From Ottelia alismoides (taxonomy: Eukaryota; Streptophyta; Magnoliopsida; Alismatales; Hydrocharitaceae), in the NCBI GenBank assembly GCA_037367405.1, contig JAZKJV010001870.1, positions 434,001 through 498,000 on the forward strand: DNA of 64,000 bases, in the 5' to 3' direction. The first letter of the stretch is position 1. Each line of letters begins with the position of its first letter. Position numbers and translations under genes: made by a program. Positions 46,491 to 58,960 of this stretch are shown here, piece by piece. The notes beneath the pieces were generated by a model, which had not been told where the DNA came from, did not search any database, and saw nothing but the letters and a program-made list of their open reading frames with translations.

Positions 46491-46822
46491 GTATAGGGGG
46501 GATGTGCGCCCCGAGTCTTCAGTTCATTCTGATCCTCTCCATTGTCTCCTCTTCTTGTCTATACTTAGGAGTATCTTACCCTAAGTATAGGGGGAGACAA
46601 TATGAGTACGATCTATGTATTCTCACCCTTGACCCTCCCTGCTTTATGTACATACTGCTATACTTAGGATTATTTGCTCCTAAGTATAGGGGGGACGGTC
46701 AACTTCTCATTCATTCATTCCAGTCATATTTATTCTTTAGATCTGTCTATACTCAGTACGAGTTATGTCTTTGCTTTTCCTTTCGATCTATGAGGACATA
46801 GCTCAAGCTAAGTATAGGGGGG
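46464..46822 (+). repeat. Array of four PPT-like hairpins, element E
   Basis: Units at 46464-46501, 46559-46594, 46658-46694 and 46747-46822. The first three are perfect 11-13 bp stems (ctatacttagg... with ...cctaagtatag) with loops of about 7-9 nt, followed immediately by 5-6 G. The fourth is a longer stem-loop that also pairs gagttatgtc with gacatagctc. The G-terminated right arms resemble the true polypurine tract at 49125-49137. Confidence 0.9.
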
Positions 46823-49124
46823 TCGTATATACCATGTATATACTATAAGCCATAACTCATACTGAAAAATAAAACACCAATTCAATCTAAAGAGCAATAA
46901 GTAACCTTATAATAATAAAAGATGATTGTGAGCTCCTCAGGCTCTTTGTACTTATACTGATTATTTAGTCAGAAAAGTGTTTTGTGAAAGAAAGTTTTTT
47001 TGTGAAAAACCTTGTGAAAACTATTTGAAAATAGTGTGTACAAGTATTCAACCTTTGAAAAATCAGTTTTGCGTGTAAAATTTATTTTCTTTGCGTGAAA
47101 TCAAAATGTGTACAAATCAGTGTGCAAATGATTGTAAAAATTTGAATGTCAAAATTGTTTTGAAAAACTTATCTATGCTCTGTAAAACCTTGGTAAAAGC
47201 ATTTTCAAAGACGTGTACATATTTGCAAAATTATTTTGGACTAGAGTTCTCAAAATTCTTTTGAAAAGGATTCTCGAACTAGGTCTGAGGAGTCTGCACA
47301 AAAATCTCTTATACAAAAATAAGCATAATCCCAAATAAAGCTTATAAGAGCCAAAACCTTATTATACATCAAATACAGTTTTCTTCTTTTGTATATTCTG
47401 ATTAATAAATCAGGTGAGATACCTGTAAAGTATGATTTGAAAAATAGTGTGACCAGTTTTGAAAATTTTGATGTGAAATGATTTCAACCTGTGTGAAACT
47501 GTTTGGAGTGCAAAATTTTTCTTTGTGTGAAAGAAATGATTGGAAAAACCTATGTGCTAATATTTTGGAAAATGTCTGTCAAAATTATTGAGAAAAATGT
47601 ATATAAAGTGTGAAAGATCTTTGCAAAAATAGTTTCCAAACATGTGTAAATGATTGCAAAAATTATCGTGTACTATAGTCTGCAAAACTAGACCTGGAAA
47701 ATAAGATCACTATTACAAATACTTGTAAATCAGAAATAAAATACATAAAATTCTTCCTCAACAACCGAAATAAACTTCTTCATTAAAACCTGTAGAGTCT
47801 TTAGAAGTCCATACAGTTTGTAAATAAGGCGGTACGCCCGTGTAAATAATTGTATGTACCTTCTTGTATATGTCAAGTTTTTATTTGCATAAATTTCTTG
47901 TGTAAAAATATTCTTTGATTCTTTTTAAATTCTCTGTGAAAATTTGCATCATTCATTGTGCATAGCATAAGCATACCATTCATATTCTTTTTGAGTGAGC
48001 TTGATGATTGAATCAGTCTAATAAAGTCTCAAATTGGAGCTTGGTTGGACCTTACTGCACCTAACTGCACTGGAACCTTATGGGAACCAGGTTTAAGGTA
48101 CTTCAGGTCTATTCAGACTTAATTCTTTGAGAAATCATGGCTGGGTTCAAGTCACCTCAGTGGACTAACTAGAACTTTTCGAAACACACGCATGACTCTT
48201 GTCAGCCGTGACCTAACTTGGACACTTGCACCTTTCACTTGGCTCAACTCAGTTGGAGTGGTGAGGGGGTTGGATTTGCCAGTCTGAGACGCACACGGGT
48301 GGAAACATTCGTCCTCGTCTAGGGAGGGAAGTGCACCCCAACCTGGTCCAGTTGCAATGAAGTCGAATGACGGGAGAGTGTGGGTTGCAATAAAGCTTCA
48401 AAAGAGGGATAGTCTACTTGCTCAAGAGGAAAATTTCTTGTATATATGTTGCACCATGTAGATATGTTGTACATATGTACTTGAAAAAAATGCAAAAAGA
48501 ACTCCAAAAAAGTGGTGGGTCGGATTGAAAATTTAATAACCCCACCGGAGTGTATATAGTCCAATAAAGCAAAAGCTTATGGTATCCATGTTACATCTCA
48601 TGAATCTTGCAGCGGGAGACTTAGCTACACTGGTTGAGCTCCCAAAAATTCTATACCTTTTATTCCCCCTCTTCTTGAGCTGGTTGCACTTGAACTTAGA
48701 AGGGAATACCCCGCTCCTAGACGGTAGAGGGCTGGATTGGGGAATCATTGGGTTGTCATTCTGGAGAAGTCAGTCCCTTTGATATTTCAGTTGGGAAGAG
48801 CCACTATCACTTACACTGTACAAGTCAGCTTCATAGTCATAAGGGTTTGCGTATGATGTAGGCTAGTTCTGACCAGGCTACTGAGGTGATTTGAACCGAG
48901 TTCTGTGACTCTCGAAGGCTGTTGGGTTTTAAATTTGGTTCCTGACTAGGTTCCACACACATCTACACTCAAGGTCTAGCAGGAGCTCCAAATTCTGATT
49001 TTGTAAAGACATGCATTGCACTGAAAGCACCCTTATTCACTCTATCCTTCTTTAATTTTCCTTTTTCTTTTCTTCATTCTTTTTGTACTTATTGCATAAG
49101 TGTTTGCTAGGGACTAGCAAAGGC
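46823..49124 (+). other. 3' UTR of element E
   Basis: Non-coding. 46960-47760 is rich in degenerate gtgaaaa/caaaattttt units, the counterpart of positions 1-720 in element A. 48000-49100 matches the 3' UTR of element B at 28900-29900, including a line on acacgggtggaaac and the gaagaggaaaa region. No gene seen. Confidence 0.7.
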
Positions 49125-49137
49125 AAGTATAGGGGGG
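49125..49137 (+). promoter_or_regulatory. Polypurine tract of element E
   Basis: aagtatagggggg sits directly against the LTR start tgatgaatc. It primes plus-strand DNA synthesis. Its similarity to the hairpin right arms (cctaagtataggggg) links the array to this signal. Confidence 0.85.
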
Positions 49138-52100
49138 TGATGAATCTCCATTTCATCACCTTTATTCTGTCATTTTGGCCTCAAAAACCCTAGCAAATGC
49201 ATGTAAATATCAGCTAATTATACATAATAGCATTCATCATTCATTGTATTAATTACACATTAAATAAGGTTTTTAATGCCAAAATTATAGAATAAAGAGA
49301 AGAAAAGAAAAAGGAATAAAATATTGCAAATATTTTATGACCCAAACCCCGAGACCAAGGCCAGTATGGTATTGGTCGACAAGGAATAAAGTAGGGGGAG
49401 ATAAGGGCCTGTGTACAATAAACACCTCATTTATTCATGCATTTTTGACACCTATTTTGTACATAATTATCTATCCATCAAATAAAGAAAATTTGTTCAT
49501 TAAAGTTGTAGATAATAATGTAAATAAAAATATAAAATTGAGTTTGTGTAAAAATAATACTCAGTGTACATTTTATACACAGAATAAAAAGCAAAAATCT
49601 GAACTTCACAGACCCATATCTTGCAAATAAAAACTCCAAATCACCCAAACTCGCCTTTAATTGTAGATAGCTTTCCAAAAACTATTTAATAAAATTAGTT
49701 TCATAATTTTTGGAGTCCATCTGTGGAAGTTAGGTTTTTGGCCCACCTTGTATATAGGACCGATTAAAGTATTCATTTTATTCAATATTCATTATTTTTA
49801 TAAATTTATATTTTTAGAATCTTGTTAATAATAAATATAACACATGTACATATTAAAAGTTCAATAAAACCAAAAAGAATTGATAAAATAAAATAAGTCT
49901 ATGAGCCACATAGACAAAATACCTATGCTCCTATATGTATATAAATAAAAAGGATTTTATTCTTTATTCATCTATACTTTTATCATAATGAATATAGTAT
50001 GAATAACTTATTAAAAATAAAAATTCAAAATAAAAACAAGTAAAATTCATTAAATAAATAAAATGTATATAATATATATGTAAAATACCTATAAGTGTAC
50101 TTACATATGCATATACCTATTTATTTAAAAATATGAATAAACTCCTAAAAATTAAATAAAAATACCTTTATACTCACAAAAATAAATTATAAATTTATAA
50201 AATAATCCAATAAAATAATAAAAGAAAATAAACAAATTAAAAATAAAATACACAAAAATACATGTAAATACATACATATACACATTATCAAATTAAAACC
50301 ATAATAAGACACTTCGAAAAATTCAATAAAAATCACAAATAAATACTACATGAAAAAATATACATTTTTTATGTTTTAAGAAATTTCTAATAAAGTCATT
50401 TACCATGGTAAATAAATCGATTTAGACTCAAATTTCCTGTTTTGTCTTTTAGCGGCTAACGTGGACCAATGGGGCGCCGGCCTTCGTTGACCCCCTGGTC
50501 AACTGCTCCCCCAGCCGCCCGATGTGACGTAGCCTGTCGTCTCACCCGTCTTCTCCCATTTTTCCCGGGCACACCATCCATCAATCGAAGATGCTTCCTT
50601 CACAAGAGATGAACTCTAATCATCACTGATGCCCGTCGATTCTTTGGATCAATCAGATACTCATTGGATTAAGTAATAATCGATGGTCAATATGCTCCTT
50701 GCCAATGTCTATAAATAAGTAGCTCCGCCTCCTTCCTCGAATTTGGCCAATTTCATTCCAACCTAAAGCCTTGATTCCATTCCTGGAACGTCCCTCGTGA
50801 CAGGGGGAGTGCTCCAGCGTCTCGAATCGGCCGGAGGAAGGAGAATTTTGATGCGGCGGAGCTCCGACGTCCGCCCTGCTCCCTGGTGGCCCCCAGGTAT
50901 AAGAGTTGTCCCTTTTATGCTTTTTAGTTAGGTTTTAATACTAGCTTTCAATTCCAGTTGTTAGATTAGACTTTAGTTAATCCCTGTAGCGTAAACTTTC
51001 AAATTCGAAGTTCGCCGGAGCTCCGCTCCGGCGACCTCTCCACCGTAAACTCGACTGTTTCCGACCGCCACGAGCACCCCATCTCGATCCCCATCGCATT
51101 CTCCATCGTTCCATCACCTTTGACCAACCCAGGACCCCTGGTCTTGGCGAATCGGGGCTCCATCTCCGCCGTTCGTCGGAGCCCCTCCGCCTCACTCCAT
51201 TTTGCCGCGAAGCTTCAAAACCCCGGGTCGAGGAGGTAGCCCTCTCGCCCCGGTTCTTCCTCTGCAGGTCAAATGAAGAATAGAGCCCATCTGGGCTCGA
51301 ATCGAACCAGGAAGAGGTTCCTGGAGGTCCGGTACTTCACCGACCTCGTCCGAGCGACTCGGACCTCCAGGAGTCATAATGGAACCATCAGTCGACGCGG
51401 GAGGCCTCCAGCTACGTGCAGACCACTTCAGACGTGCCGGAGAGCCCTGGGGGAGCCCAAGCTTCTCGATCGAAGCTCGCCAGGCACGAGCTTCTTCCCT
51501 GTTCTTCCAGGGAACTCTAGCGCCGTTGGATCAGGAGGCGAGGCCCAATTCGCTCAGGAGCCGTCTGATAAAGACACGTGCCAACCGTCAGATCAGCCAG
51601 GATCATCTAATCCAAGCCCTTCATCGACGAACCGGTTTCCACCGTCGGATGCTCGACGCGTGGATAAATGGCGCGCCCAGCACCGCAGGATGATGTGCCT
51701 TAGGGGGTAAATTTCATACCTAACCCCCTGCTTTTGTATTTATAGTTTAATGTCAAAAATAAAAGGATAAGTTGTAAATAAGTTGTACAAATTGCAGAAG
51801 GACCCTTAATATTTCTATATTTGCGTTTTAGTCCTGAAATTTGCACTTAAACCCCGCCGTGTTTTTGTAAATATAGAATGGCCCTGAAAATAAGAATACA
51901 CGTTCATTTTTATTGTGATTTTTGCATGGATGCCCTGTCAATTATTTTATTTGCAAAAATACCCCTGCCAGGCCATGTATTTCTTGTATGCTTTGTCCAT
52001 TTATCTTGTGCTTCATATTTCCTTGAAAAATTTTGTAAAAATGGATATAAGCATCTGTTAACATGCTCTCACACGCCATATTTTTGGATCTTAATTTTGT

Positions 52101-53021
52101 TGTATTTTTGTATTTATTAAAAATCAAAAACATGTCTTTTATTTACTGTCTAGCTTATAAAATACTAAAAAAATATTAAAAGACCTCTAAAAATTCCAAA
52201 AAAATCCCTAGTGTGTATTTTAATGTATTTCAGTGTCAGTCCAAAAACCCCTAAAAATCTCAAAAGGAAAACCTTAAAAATTCAAAAATACACAAAAACT
52301 TCAAAAAAATATATAAAATCAAAGAAAAATCAGAAAAATATGAATCAGTTCCTATTTCTGCTATATTTTATTAGCTTCATTAGAAAAATAGTGTGGAAAA
52401 ATTTTGAGGATGTTTGCTATTTTTAATTCCCAATTTTATCTCCAGCCAGTAGCTTTCCCACTGTTTTGCTTTATTTCAGTATTTAAAAATACCAAAAACA
52501 GTTTGAAAAATACCCAAAAATCACAAAAACAGTAAAAAATCCTAAAAATATCAAAAACATTCTATTTCTGACTTTTTGGTTATTTTTGCACATTTTTATA
52601 AATACTTTATCTTGTCTTTTATTACATTGTCCTTATTTTCCCCTATTGAAAAAGAAAATAGAAAAATATAAAATATAAAATATAAAAATCAGAAAATCAA
52701 AATACAAAATTAAAAATTAAAAAAATATATATAATTCAAAAAACCCACAAAAATAGGCTTCACACATGGATGACTCTGTGGTACATATAGGCTTATGCAT
52801 TTTTGTATTGCTCTCTGTGGTTCGACCTCTACATGCTTGTTCCCTATACATTTTATGGTAGAGTAATAAAAGATTAATTCACATTTCTTTTTGAGCTTGA
52901 TTGATACATTCTTTCATTGTGGGTTAATTGCTGTATAACTTGGGTATTCTGCGAGCGGTCGCCTCGGCGACAACTTATTTATATTATTCATGGTGACCCT
53001 CGTGGAAAATCCTCGTTATCA
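49138..53021 (+). mobile_element. 3' LTR of element E
   Basis: 3884 bp, tgatgaatc...cctcgttatca, complete at both ends. TATA box at 50710-50717, palindrome atttaccatggtaaat at 50398-50413, CACGTG at 51575. It lacks the 36-bp G-box hairpin segment. The frame 51273-51710 (145 codons) is longer than its counterpart in the 5' LTR (41292-41648) and is judged a composition effect. The next bases, ccagt, would be one copy of the target duplication; the other copy has been lost. Confidence 0.93.
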
Positions 53022-53248
53022 CCAGTATATCTATTTTATGTGTAAACCCTCCTAAACATGTATATTTTAGTTAATCTATTAATATTTATGTTATAATAAG
53101 TATCCGATTTGTATTCGTTTTTAAGGATATGGTAATACAAATTTCACTTTTGTCAATATCTATATACCTATTCGTATTCATATTTTAAATTGAATAAGGA
53201 TACGAGTATACCTATATTCGTATTTATATCCGACTGTTTTCATCCCTA
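53022..53248 (-). mobile_element. Possible hAT-like transposon remnant
   Basis: 227 bp, A/T rich, with repeated gtattcg/atattcg units. It ends on the plus strand with gttttcatcccta, i.e. tagggatgaaaac when read inwards from the right edge, resembling hAT/Ac-type termini followed by subterminal repeats. Athila integrase homology starts immediately after. The opposite end is missing, so no terminal repeat pair or 8-bp duplication can be shown. Confidence 0.35.
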
Positions 53249-54481
53249 CTCCTATGGTATGTTGATATTATGAATTGTCTTGTCTGCAAGAAAGTTCCAC
53301 AAGATTGGACGAAGTACAAGGTAGATAGATTTCTGTCTGAGATACATTTTTACTTGCAGGAGGATCCGTACCTGTTTTGTGAGGGTGCGGGTTGTATATG
53401 GAGAAGGTGCATTCCTCAAGAGGAATACACCAGTGTACTTGAGCACTGTAACAAACTAGAGTCTGGTGGCATCATTCAGGGAAGCACATGACATCAAAGA
53501 TTTTACAAAGTAGCCTATGGTAGCCAACATTATTTAAGATGTTGCCGAATATATTCGAGGTTGTACTCACTGTCAAAAGATGGGTGGAACCATTGGTTCC
53601 AAAGATACCATGACCCTAAGATATATACAGATTTCAGATGTTTTTGATGCTTGTGGCATATACTTCATGGTCAGGAATTTCAGTACATCCTACTTATCGT
53701 GGATTATGTTAGTTGTTGGGTGGAGGCCATCCCTATTCGAGTTGTTGATAGTCGTACTGTGTGTTCCTTTCTTAATGACCATATTATTGTGCGATTCAAG
53801 ATTCTCAAAATACTCATTTCAGATGGGGGAAATTATTTCATTAGTCGACAATTCAAGAAGCTCATGAAGGAGTACGCCATTGAGCACATAGTTGTTTCTC
53901 CTTACCACCCACATACTAATAGCTTGACTGAAATTTAAAATAAGGATATCAAGATGATATTACAAAAACTTGTACGTCCAAATAGGAAGAACTAGTTCCA
54001 GATGCTTGACTCGATTCTATGAGCTTATTGGACGACGTACAAGTCTCCATTGGGTATGTCTCCCTACAGATTGGTATATGGAAAGACTTCCACCCGCCAG
54101 TTGAATTACTTCATAAATCTTTATGGGCACTCCGTGTATGCAATTTGGACTATGAGAAAGCAGGAAAGAGTAGGAAATTGGACCTGAATAGATTGTTGAA
54201 ATTTCGAGATTTTGCATACGACAACTCACTTATGTATAAGGAAGACTTTCTCCCATGGTCAGAAAGTTTGGTTATTTGATGCTAAATTGAAGTTATTTCT
54301 AGGTAAATTGAAAAGCAAATGGTCAAGACTGATTGTGAGAGTTGTGCATGACAATGGCAGTATTGTCATATATGGGTTGTCATCTGACGCACAACCATTG
54401 TTTGTGAATGGACAGTTGCTGAAGTCATATCTCGATCATGATACATTCCTGCCCGTGGTTGATTATATATATGTGGTATAA
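53249..54481 (+). pseudogene. INT: Element F: Athila integrase remnant
   Basis: Fragments in several frames. The N-terminal zinc region reads VPQDWTKYKVDRF and CIWRRCIPQEEY. The core reads ILLIVDYVSCWVEAIPI and ILISDGGNYF with the second aspartate, and LTEI with the glutamate, just before a stop. The C-terminal part reads KVWLFDAKLKLFLGKLKSKW and ends at a stop at 54479-54481. Closest to the pol of elements A and B. Frameshifts near 53490, 53690 and 54250, plus several stops, show long decay. The first catalytic aspartate region (IYFMVR) is altered. Confidence 0.9.
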
Positions 54482-54639
54482 GACGATGAATTTTTGATAT
54501 CTTATGTGTCTAATACATGAGTTGATTCTCTTGTATATATCCTTTCATTTTATTCCTTCTTCTTCTTCCATTTTTTATCATACAATTGTTTTCCATGTGT
54601 ATATGTTATACTTAGGGTGTACTCTATCCTAAGTATACG
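54482..54639 (+). other. 3' UTR stub of element F with first hairpin
   Basis: Non-coding stretch after the integrase stop. A pyrimidine-rich part (54540-54590) is followed by hairpin 54606-54637 (tatacttaggg with tcctaagtata), the counterpart of the first PPT-like hairpin of A and E. Element G inserted two bases after the stem, so the G-run and the remaining units are not seen here. Confidence 0.75.
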
Positions 54640-57518
54640 TGTGAAACCCCGAATTTTTTTCCTAAAATCTAGAATAATTTTGGCATCTAAAAAATTTAAA
54701 TAATCATACCATTACGTAGGTCTCGTCGAGATCTTTCCAACGAGCCCAAGAGCACCCAATTCCGATGTTCCTAGCTCAAGTAATCGTTGTTTTAAGTATC
54801 AGAGTCGGGACCCATATATGGATCCGAACCGGATCCGAATCGAGATCCAAATCACCTCTCTTCTTATAAATAGAAGGTGATGTGCTACTCTCTCAAAGCC
54901 CTAACCACCACCCCTTCCCCCTCTCATTGGATCACCACCACCTTGGCTAGTTTAGTCGTCGGAGGGCCGCCATCGACGTCGGAGAAGGAGCTCCAATCGA
55001 AGATCCGCGACCACCATCATGTAGGAAATCTCGAGATCACCTTCACCCACTTATTCGCGTTACAATCGAGAGACGGAAATATCACTTCCGTGTGAGAGGA
55101 GATCCCGAGGGAACATCATCGAAGGTAACGATGTTATACCCCCTCTTGCTGTTGGTTTCACACAATTTTCAATCCTATGTTTTGAACATTCTTAGTGCCT
55201 TACATATCTTTATACCATAGATCTTAAATTGTAGTGAAATTTCGTCTCTCATGGTTATTGATTTTCATACGATTGGTAAATTCATTTTCCGAATCATTAG
55301 AGCCTTATGTGTACGTGTGTCATGATCATTAATGTTAATTATTCCTTGTTTTTGTCATCATAATATTCGAAATTCATGCACTCTCCTATACTGTAAAAAA
55401 AATCACAAGCAAATAGATTTCACGTTGAGTTTCTGATCGTTGGATGAGATCATTCTATAAGGAAGACGAGTACGATTCCTTTAAGATACTTGTTTATTCG
55501 TCGGATAATTATATTATCGTCACCAACGTATCAATATCATGTCGTTACTAATGGCGTGAATAATAACGCCTAGAATTCCTTGAATGCAGAATTAGTGCAA
55601 TCCATGCATAATAAAAATAATGCATGAAATTCTTGAATGCATAGTCAATGCAAACCATAACGTCAATGGTCATTAGAATTAAGTGCATTGATAATATACT
55701 TGCATTCTATTCTAAGTAAGATTTTGTTTCTCTTCAACGAATCATGAGAAGATTAAAGATCTCTAGGGATGGTTTGATTAATTTATAAGAGTCAATAATG
55801 CCGTTATTTAAGAAAATATGGATCAAGATGTCAAAAAAAAACATCACCGAAGTCTTGATTCCGACGTGGAGCCATGCAGGAGCTTGATGATAGCTACATG
55901 GTACAAATATGTTCTCGGTTGTTGTTGTTAACATACTGTTATTCTTTTTCCATTATTCTACGGGTATAGATAGCCCACAAGCTATGTATATTTACCTTAC
56001 ATCTGGATGGAAACAAAAGTTATGTTTTTATAATCAGGTACCCTTTTTAGAACGCGATATTGCATGACACCATATGGAGTCATGCTATAGAAAATGTTTA
56101 CTTCATGCCATTGATCAATCAACTGTGATCCCCACATTTGTTACTTTACTTCCTCTTGCATTCTATCAATATCTGTTTATTATATCCTTGTATAAAATTT
56201 TGATAACCACGAGATTTTCTTAAGCCGATCATTAAACGTTTGATCATTATCTCAACTAATCTGATAGATAGAATGCACATGGTATTTTACAGTACATAGC
56301 TTCTATGTCTGATAACTATGTGTAAAGCATGTATAATGTTTTACTAAAAATCCATCATCATAGGAGTAAGATATCCCGACTACAAGTAGATGGAGTTAGG
56401 TGTCACAAGGGATTGGGCATGCACCCTTGGACCCCGGATAGATGCCATGAAAGCCGCGACCCCAACGGACAAGTTGGGTGACGTTGCACCTAGCAGCCCG
56501 GTGGTATCCGGAGTAGCTCGACGGAGTTGGCAGGTGGCAACGGTTGACGTTTTTGGTTTCTCACTTATACACAATTATAAGACTCTATTTAAAATTAGAT
56601 GTGGCCGCATCCAATTTTACTTCGAGTATTATTATTGTGAGAGGTGTTTCCGGGATATGGTTTGAAGTTGAAGAATTTGGGATTTAGACCTTTTCCTGCT
56701 CTAGTTGGACAGATGTACTTGGAGGTTTATCCAAGATGGCAAACAAGTTCCCGCGTAGCGGAGGCCTGCGAGTCGTGTACTCGCGAGTGCTGAAATAATA
56801 CCAGAAATGATGAATGACCAGATGTCGGAAATTTTATACCGTTTGAACTCGAACCAACTTGTCAAACCACCAAGATCATTGTGGTAGTACTTAAATGATT
56901 ATTTTTTATAAATAAATAAAATCAATGTGATCGGATGTGAATTAGAATGACTTGGTATACTTCTAAATTTTTTTACAATGCATGCATATGCCATTGAATA
57001 AAGTTGAGTATGCATTCTTTTCTTACCCACATATTAGTCATTATAGTGTTTGTCTCGTTACTGGGCAATTGCTCATAACGTTACCCTCGTGTGAACCCAA
57101 CAGGTGTACCTGAGCAGCCGCCGCCACAGTAGCGGTCTTTTGAGGAGATCGAACCTTCTACATCATACTTGCACCAAACAGGGTGCGTTCTACTTAGAGT
57201 AACTTATTTACTTCTGCATTATTTATGTTATTTTCGAGAGGCATGTAATGAGATATTGGAGAACTTCTTCTACAAGTTTATAGTTATGTGATGTATCTCA
57301 TTCTATGGACATGGACTTGATGATCATTATCAATGAGAATGGATGTTGCATTTTACTTTCCATTTCACATTATTCTCCGGATGATATTTATATTTCAAAT
57401 GTTAATCTAATGTGCGTAAGATGGTTTGTTGAGTATCATAGATCGTGGGCGTATTTGGACCGTAGGTCCGACGCTCCCGTCCCGTCGATTTCGGTAGCCG
57501 GAGGGGCGGGGCGTCACA
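54640..57518 (+). mobile_element. 5' LTR of element G
   Basis: 2879 bp, tgtgaaacccc...gcgtcaca. TATA box tataaata at 54865-54872. The downstream frame 54877-55095 also exists in the other LTR and is not considered a gene. About 1508 bp can be compared with the 3' LTR (62493-64000), at about 99.3% identity by eye. Confidence 0.95.
54865..54872 (+). promoter_or_regulatory. TATA box, LTR of element G
   Basis: tataaata in context ttcttataaatagaagg, about 225 bp into the LTR. Repeated at 62717-62724 in the 3' LTR. Short U3 and long R/U5 are implied. Confidence 0.65.
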
Positions 57519-57520
57519 GA

Positions 57521-57532
57521 TGGTATCAGAGC
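57521..57532 (+). promoter_or_regulatory. Primer-binding site of element G (initiator tRNA-Met type)
   Basis: tggtatcagagc lies two bases after the LTR end (gcgtcacaga), extending as tggtatcagagcccgat. Standard for plant chromoviruses. Confidence 0.94.
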
Positions 57533-57714
57533 CCGATACTCCATTCTATCTTTTGCATATTTGATTATCAGTGGGATTTGAATTATAAATACAACGATAA
57601 GTCTTTTGGCTTTGTCATCAGTTTAAGGAGAATAGATCAAGTCATGCTCAATGTGTCCATTGTATCTCTAATCAAGGAAAAATATCTCTAATATAATGAT
57701 TCACGTAGAGAATC

Positions 57715-58960
57715 ATGCCGCCTCGTGTTGACCCTGATGTTGCACAGCAGCTGGCCTTACTTGTTGAAGCCGTGCAGGGTATACAACAACATCAGGAGGC
57801 ATTGGAACAGAGGCTCCTTCAGCAGGAAGATTCCTCTTATCAACCTTCTCGTGAGGAAGAGGGCAGTGTTCATCCTTCGATGTCTCTGGACCCTGAAGGG
57901 TCGGAGGATTTAGAGGCATTGCAGAAAACATCAGACAACTCATGCAGCCTACCAGAGGTCTAAGGTGCCACAATTCTTTGGCACCGGCACACCAGACGAG
58001 GCTGATCTATGGATGGATCATGTATCTAAAGTGTTTAGCATGATTCATACTCCTGAAGAGTCTTGGCTTACATTTGTGGAGTTTTCATTAGCAGGTTATG
58101 CTGAGCGTTGGTGGTACGCCACCAAGGAACATCTGGAGGATCCCATAACATGGGAAATATTTCTTGACGAGTTCCGTAGCCAGTTCCACCCTGATCTCTG
58201 GGTTGAGGATCAGAGGAGGTTGTTTGCTGAGCTGAAGCAAGGGCCAATGGCACCCCAAGAATATCTCATTCGCTACACTGAACTCTCCTGTCTTTCACCA
58301 GTGACCATTGCTTTCCCTGAGGAGAATCTACAGAAATTTATCTGAGGATTGCATGACGATGTGCAACATCAGCAGTCTACCTTGGATTTCACCTCCATCA
58401 AGGAGGTAGCTGCTAAGGCTACCAAGATGGAGGCAACTCAGAGTCGACTTCAAGGGGGTCCATCACATTTTCGACCACCTCAGTTCGGTAGATCTGCTCG
58501 CCGAGATTTCTACAGAGCTCGTAGAGAGCGTCGTTTCCACTCAGCGGATACCACTCCTACCACTAGCAGATTTGCCCCTACACCTACTTTGGGATAGGGC
58601 TTGGGGAGTTGCGGTACTACTTCCTTTTGCTCTTCGACACACTCGCGGGGTCACAAGACAGGAGGTGCTAGCCACATCTCGGGAGCTCCTTTTCTCAACC
58701 ATGAGATCGTAGGTGTTTCCATTGCCAACAACCGGGCCATTTCAAGGCCAAGTGTCCCTTACTTGCCAGCAGCTCAAGCAGTCATCAACCAAGTGTACGG
58801 TCAACTTTCTCACCCGCACAATCACATGAATCAACTTCTCGTCATGGAGGTCGAGGCTTTCAACGTCCTCCACCACGAGCAACCTTCAGTGCTGCAGGTT
58901 CTAATGCCCCACCACACCGCAGGGACAATTGAATGCAATCACACAGGAGCAGGCCTGAGC
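57715..58960 (+). pseudogene. gag: Gag of element G with CCHC zinc knuckle, frameshifted
   Basis: Starts MPPRVDPDVAQQLALLVEA (57715, frame 1) and stops at 57961-57963. The Gag domain continues in frame 2 from about 57950 with VPQFFGTGTPDEADLWMDH, AERWWYATKEHL and FRSQFHPDLWVEDQRR, stopping at 58343-58345. After that stop it reads GLHDDVQHQQ to a stop at 58595-58597. The nucleic-acid-binding knuckle C-X2-C-X4-H-X4-C lies at 58714-58755 in frame 1 (CFHCQQPGHFKAKC). At least two frameshifts and two stops, so not functional. Confidence 0.92.

Larger units (their letters stand above)
39137..53021 (+). mobile_element. Element E: non-autonomous Athila-type element (gag only, no pol)
   Basis: Two direct LTRs (39137-43002, truncated at its 5' edge, and 49138-53021), a tRNA-Asp type PBS, leader, gag, 3' UTR hairpin array and a clean polypurine tract. 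The interior is 6.1 kb and goes from gag straight to the 3' UTR; no protease, RT, RNase H or integrase is detectable. The missing pol corresponds to about 5 kb in element A. It could be mobilised only in trans by an autonomous relative. LTR identity is roughly 97% in the first 400 bp. Confidence 0.93.

Noticed and set aside
51273..51710. 145-codon ORF in the G/C-rich centre of the 3' LTR of E (counterpart 41292-41648)
   Set aside because: It looks conserved only because LTRs are copies of each other. No domain, alternative frames are equally open, and the LTRs of A and B have no counterpart. Explained by stop-poor G/C-rich sequence.
54877..55095. 72-codon ORF just after the TATA box of G (also 62729-62947)
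   Set aside because: It is in the leader/R region; present twice only because of LTR duplication. Could be an upstream ORF, but no evidence of selection.
57305..57691. 128-codon ORF spanning the LTR end and PBS of G
   Set aside because: It crosses the LTR/PBS boundary and ends before the gag start; chance frame.
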